From Acetatifactor sp. (lineage in GTDB: Bacteria > Bacillota > Clostridia > Lachnospirales > Lachnospiraceae): a DNA stretch of 6,085 nucleotides. Below are positions 5,954 to 6,085 of this stretch, in pieces. The notes beneath the pieces are model-generated. The model searched no databases, was not told the DNA's origin, and saw only the letters and a program-made list of their open reading frames with translations. Position numbers and translations under genes: made by a program. Each line of letters starts with the position of its first letter. The first letter of the stretch is position 1. The stretch spans positions 1-6,085 of the forward strand of contig JAILPF010000443.1 in the NCBI GenBank assembly GCA_024699575.1, given 5' to 3'.

Positions 5954-6085
5954 GCAGATTAACCAATAGGATGAGATGGAGTATCACCTTTAATGCACCG
6001 GTTGTATTATGGTTTGTGATAGCATGTATGATTGTGATGGCAATCCATAATGTGACGGCAGGAGTAAGTACACAGTTGTTGTTTA
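5950..6085 (+). CDS. Membrane protein, probable rhomboid-family intramembrane protease (partial, 3' end cut by window)
   Basis: Only the first 45 residues are present. The ATG overlaps the dinB stop by 4 nt (ATGA), and AAGAGGA at 5936-5942 sits 7 nt before it, so the gene is probably translated with dinB. The start MSRLTNRMRW is basic, and about residues 17-32 form a hydrophobic membrane segment (VVLWFVIACMIVMAI). The NAPV motif just before this segment and the TQLLF after it resemble the N terminus of Clostridia rhomboid serine proteases, which cut substrates within the membrane. The catalytic GxSG Ser and His would lie beyond the window, so the family call rests on similarity of a short stretch and is tentative. 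Confidence 0.55.
   Translation, partial: MSRLTNRMRWSITFNAPVVLWFVIACMIVMAIHNVTAGVSTQLLF

Overview
The window looks like chromosomal DNA of a low-to-moderate GC Firmicute of the class Clostridia, most likely a Lachnospiraceae member. This rests on strong AGGAGG-type ribosome binding sites, sigma-A type promoters, the style of the Y-family polymerase (an HVDVNSAFLSWE start) and a chemoreceptor of the Bacillus/Clostridium 44-heptad kind. The assignment is by sequence style only; no rRNA or marker tree is available here.

There are three transcription blocks. Block 1 (plus strand, about 130-2369) has three closely spaced genes: an RsbW-like GHKL-fold ATP-binding protein, a second protein that appears to be a degenerate relative of the first without its ATP-binding motifs, and a long in-frame fusion of a Maf nucleotide pyrophosphatase to a HAD-family phosphatase. 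The block ends at a perfect 16-bp stem terminator (2380-2414). The 129 bases before it hold no recognisable gene but contain several possible hairpins. Block 2 (minus strand, 4208-2436) is a single gene for a two-transmembrane methyl-accepting chemotaxis protein with its own sigma-A type promoter. Block 3 (plus strand, from 4435) begins at a good promoter and encodes an extremely acidic 87-residue protein, then DNA polymerase IV (dinB), then the start of a membrane protein that resembles a rhomboid-family protease and runs off the window. Its genes are 4 nt apart or overlap by 4 nt, so translation is probably coupled.

Blocks 2 and 3 are divergent and share a 226-bp AT-rich control region. It holds two facing promoters and an imperfect 14-bp direct repeat spaced 60 bp apart, one copy of which covers the -35 box of the chemoreceptor gene.

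Functionally, block 1 combines a partner-switching type regulator pair with nucleotide-pool cleaning, and block 3 combines translesion DNA synthesis with a small acidic partner. The chemoreceptor is an orphan with no che genes nearby. The points most worth a second look are the acidic protein coupled to dinB, the paired active/degenerate GHKL proteins, and the Maf-HAD fusion. No mobile element, CRISPR array, tRNA or rRNA was seen.
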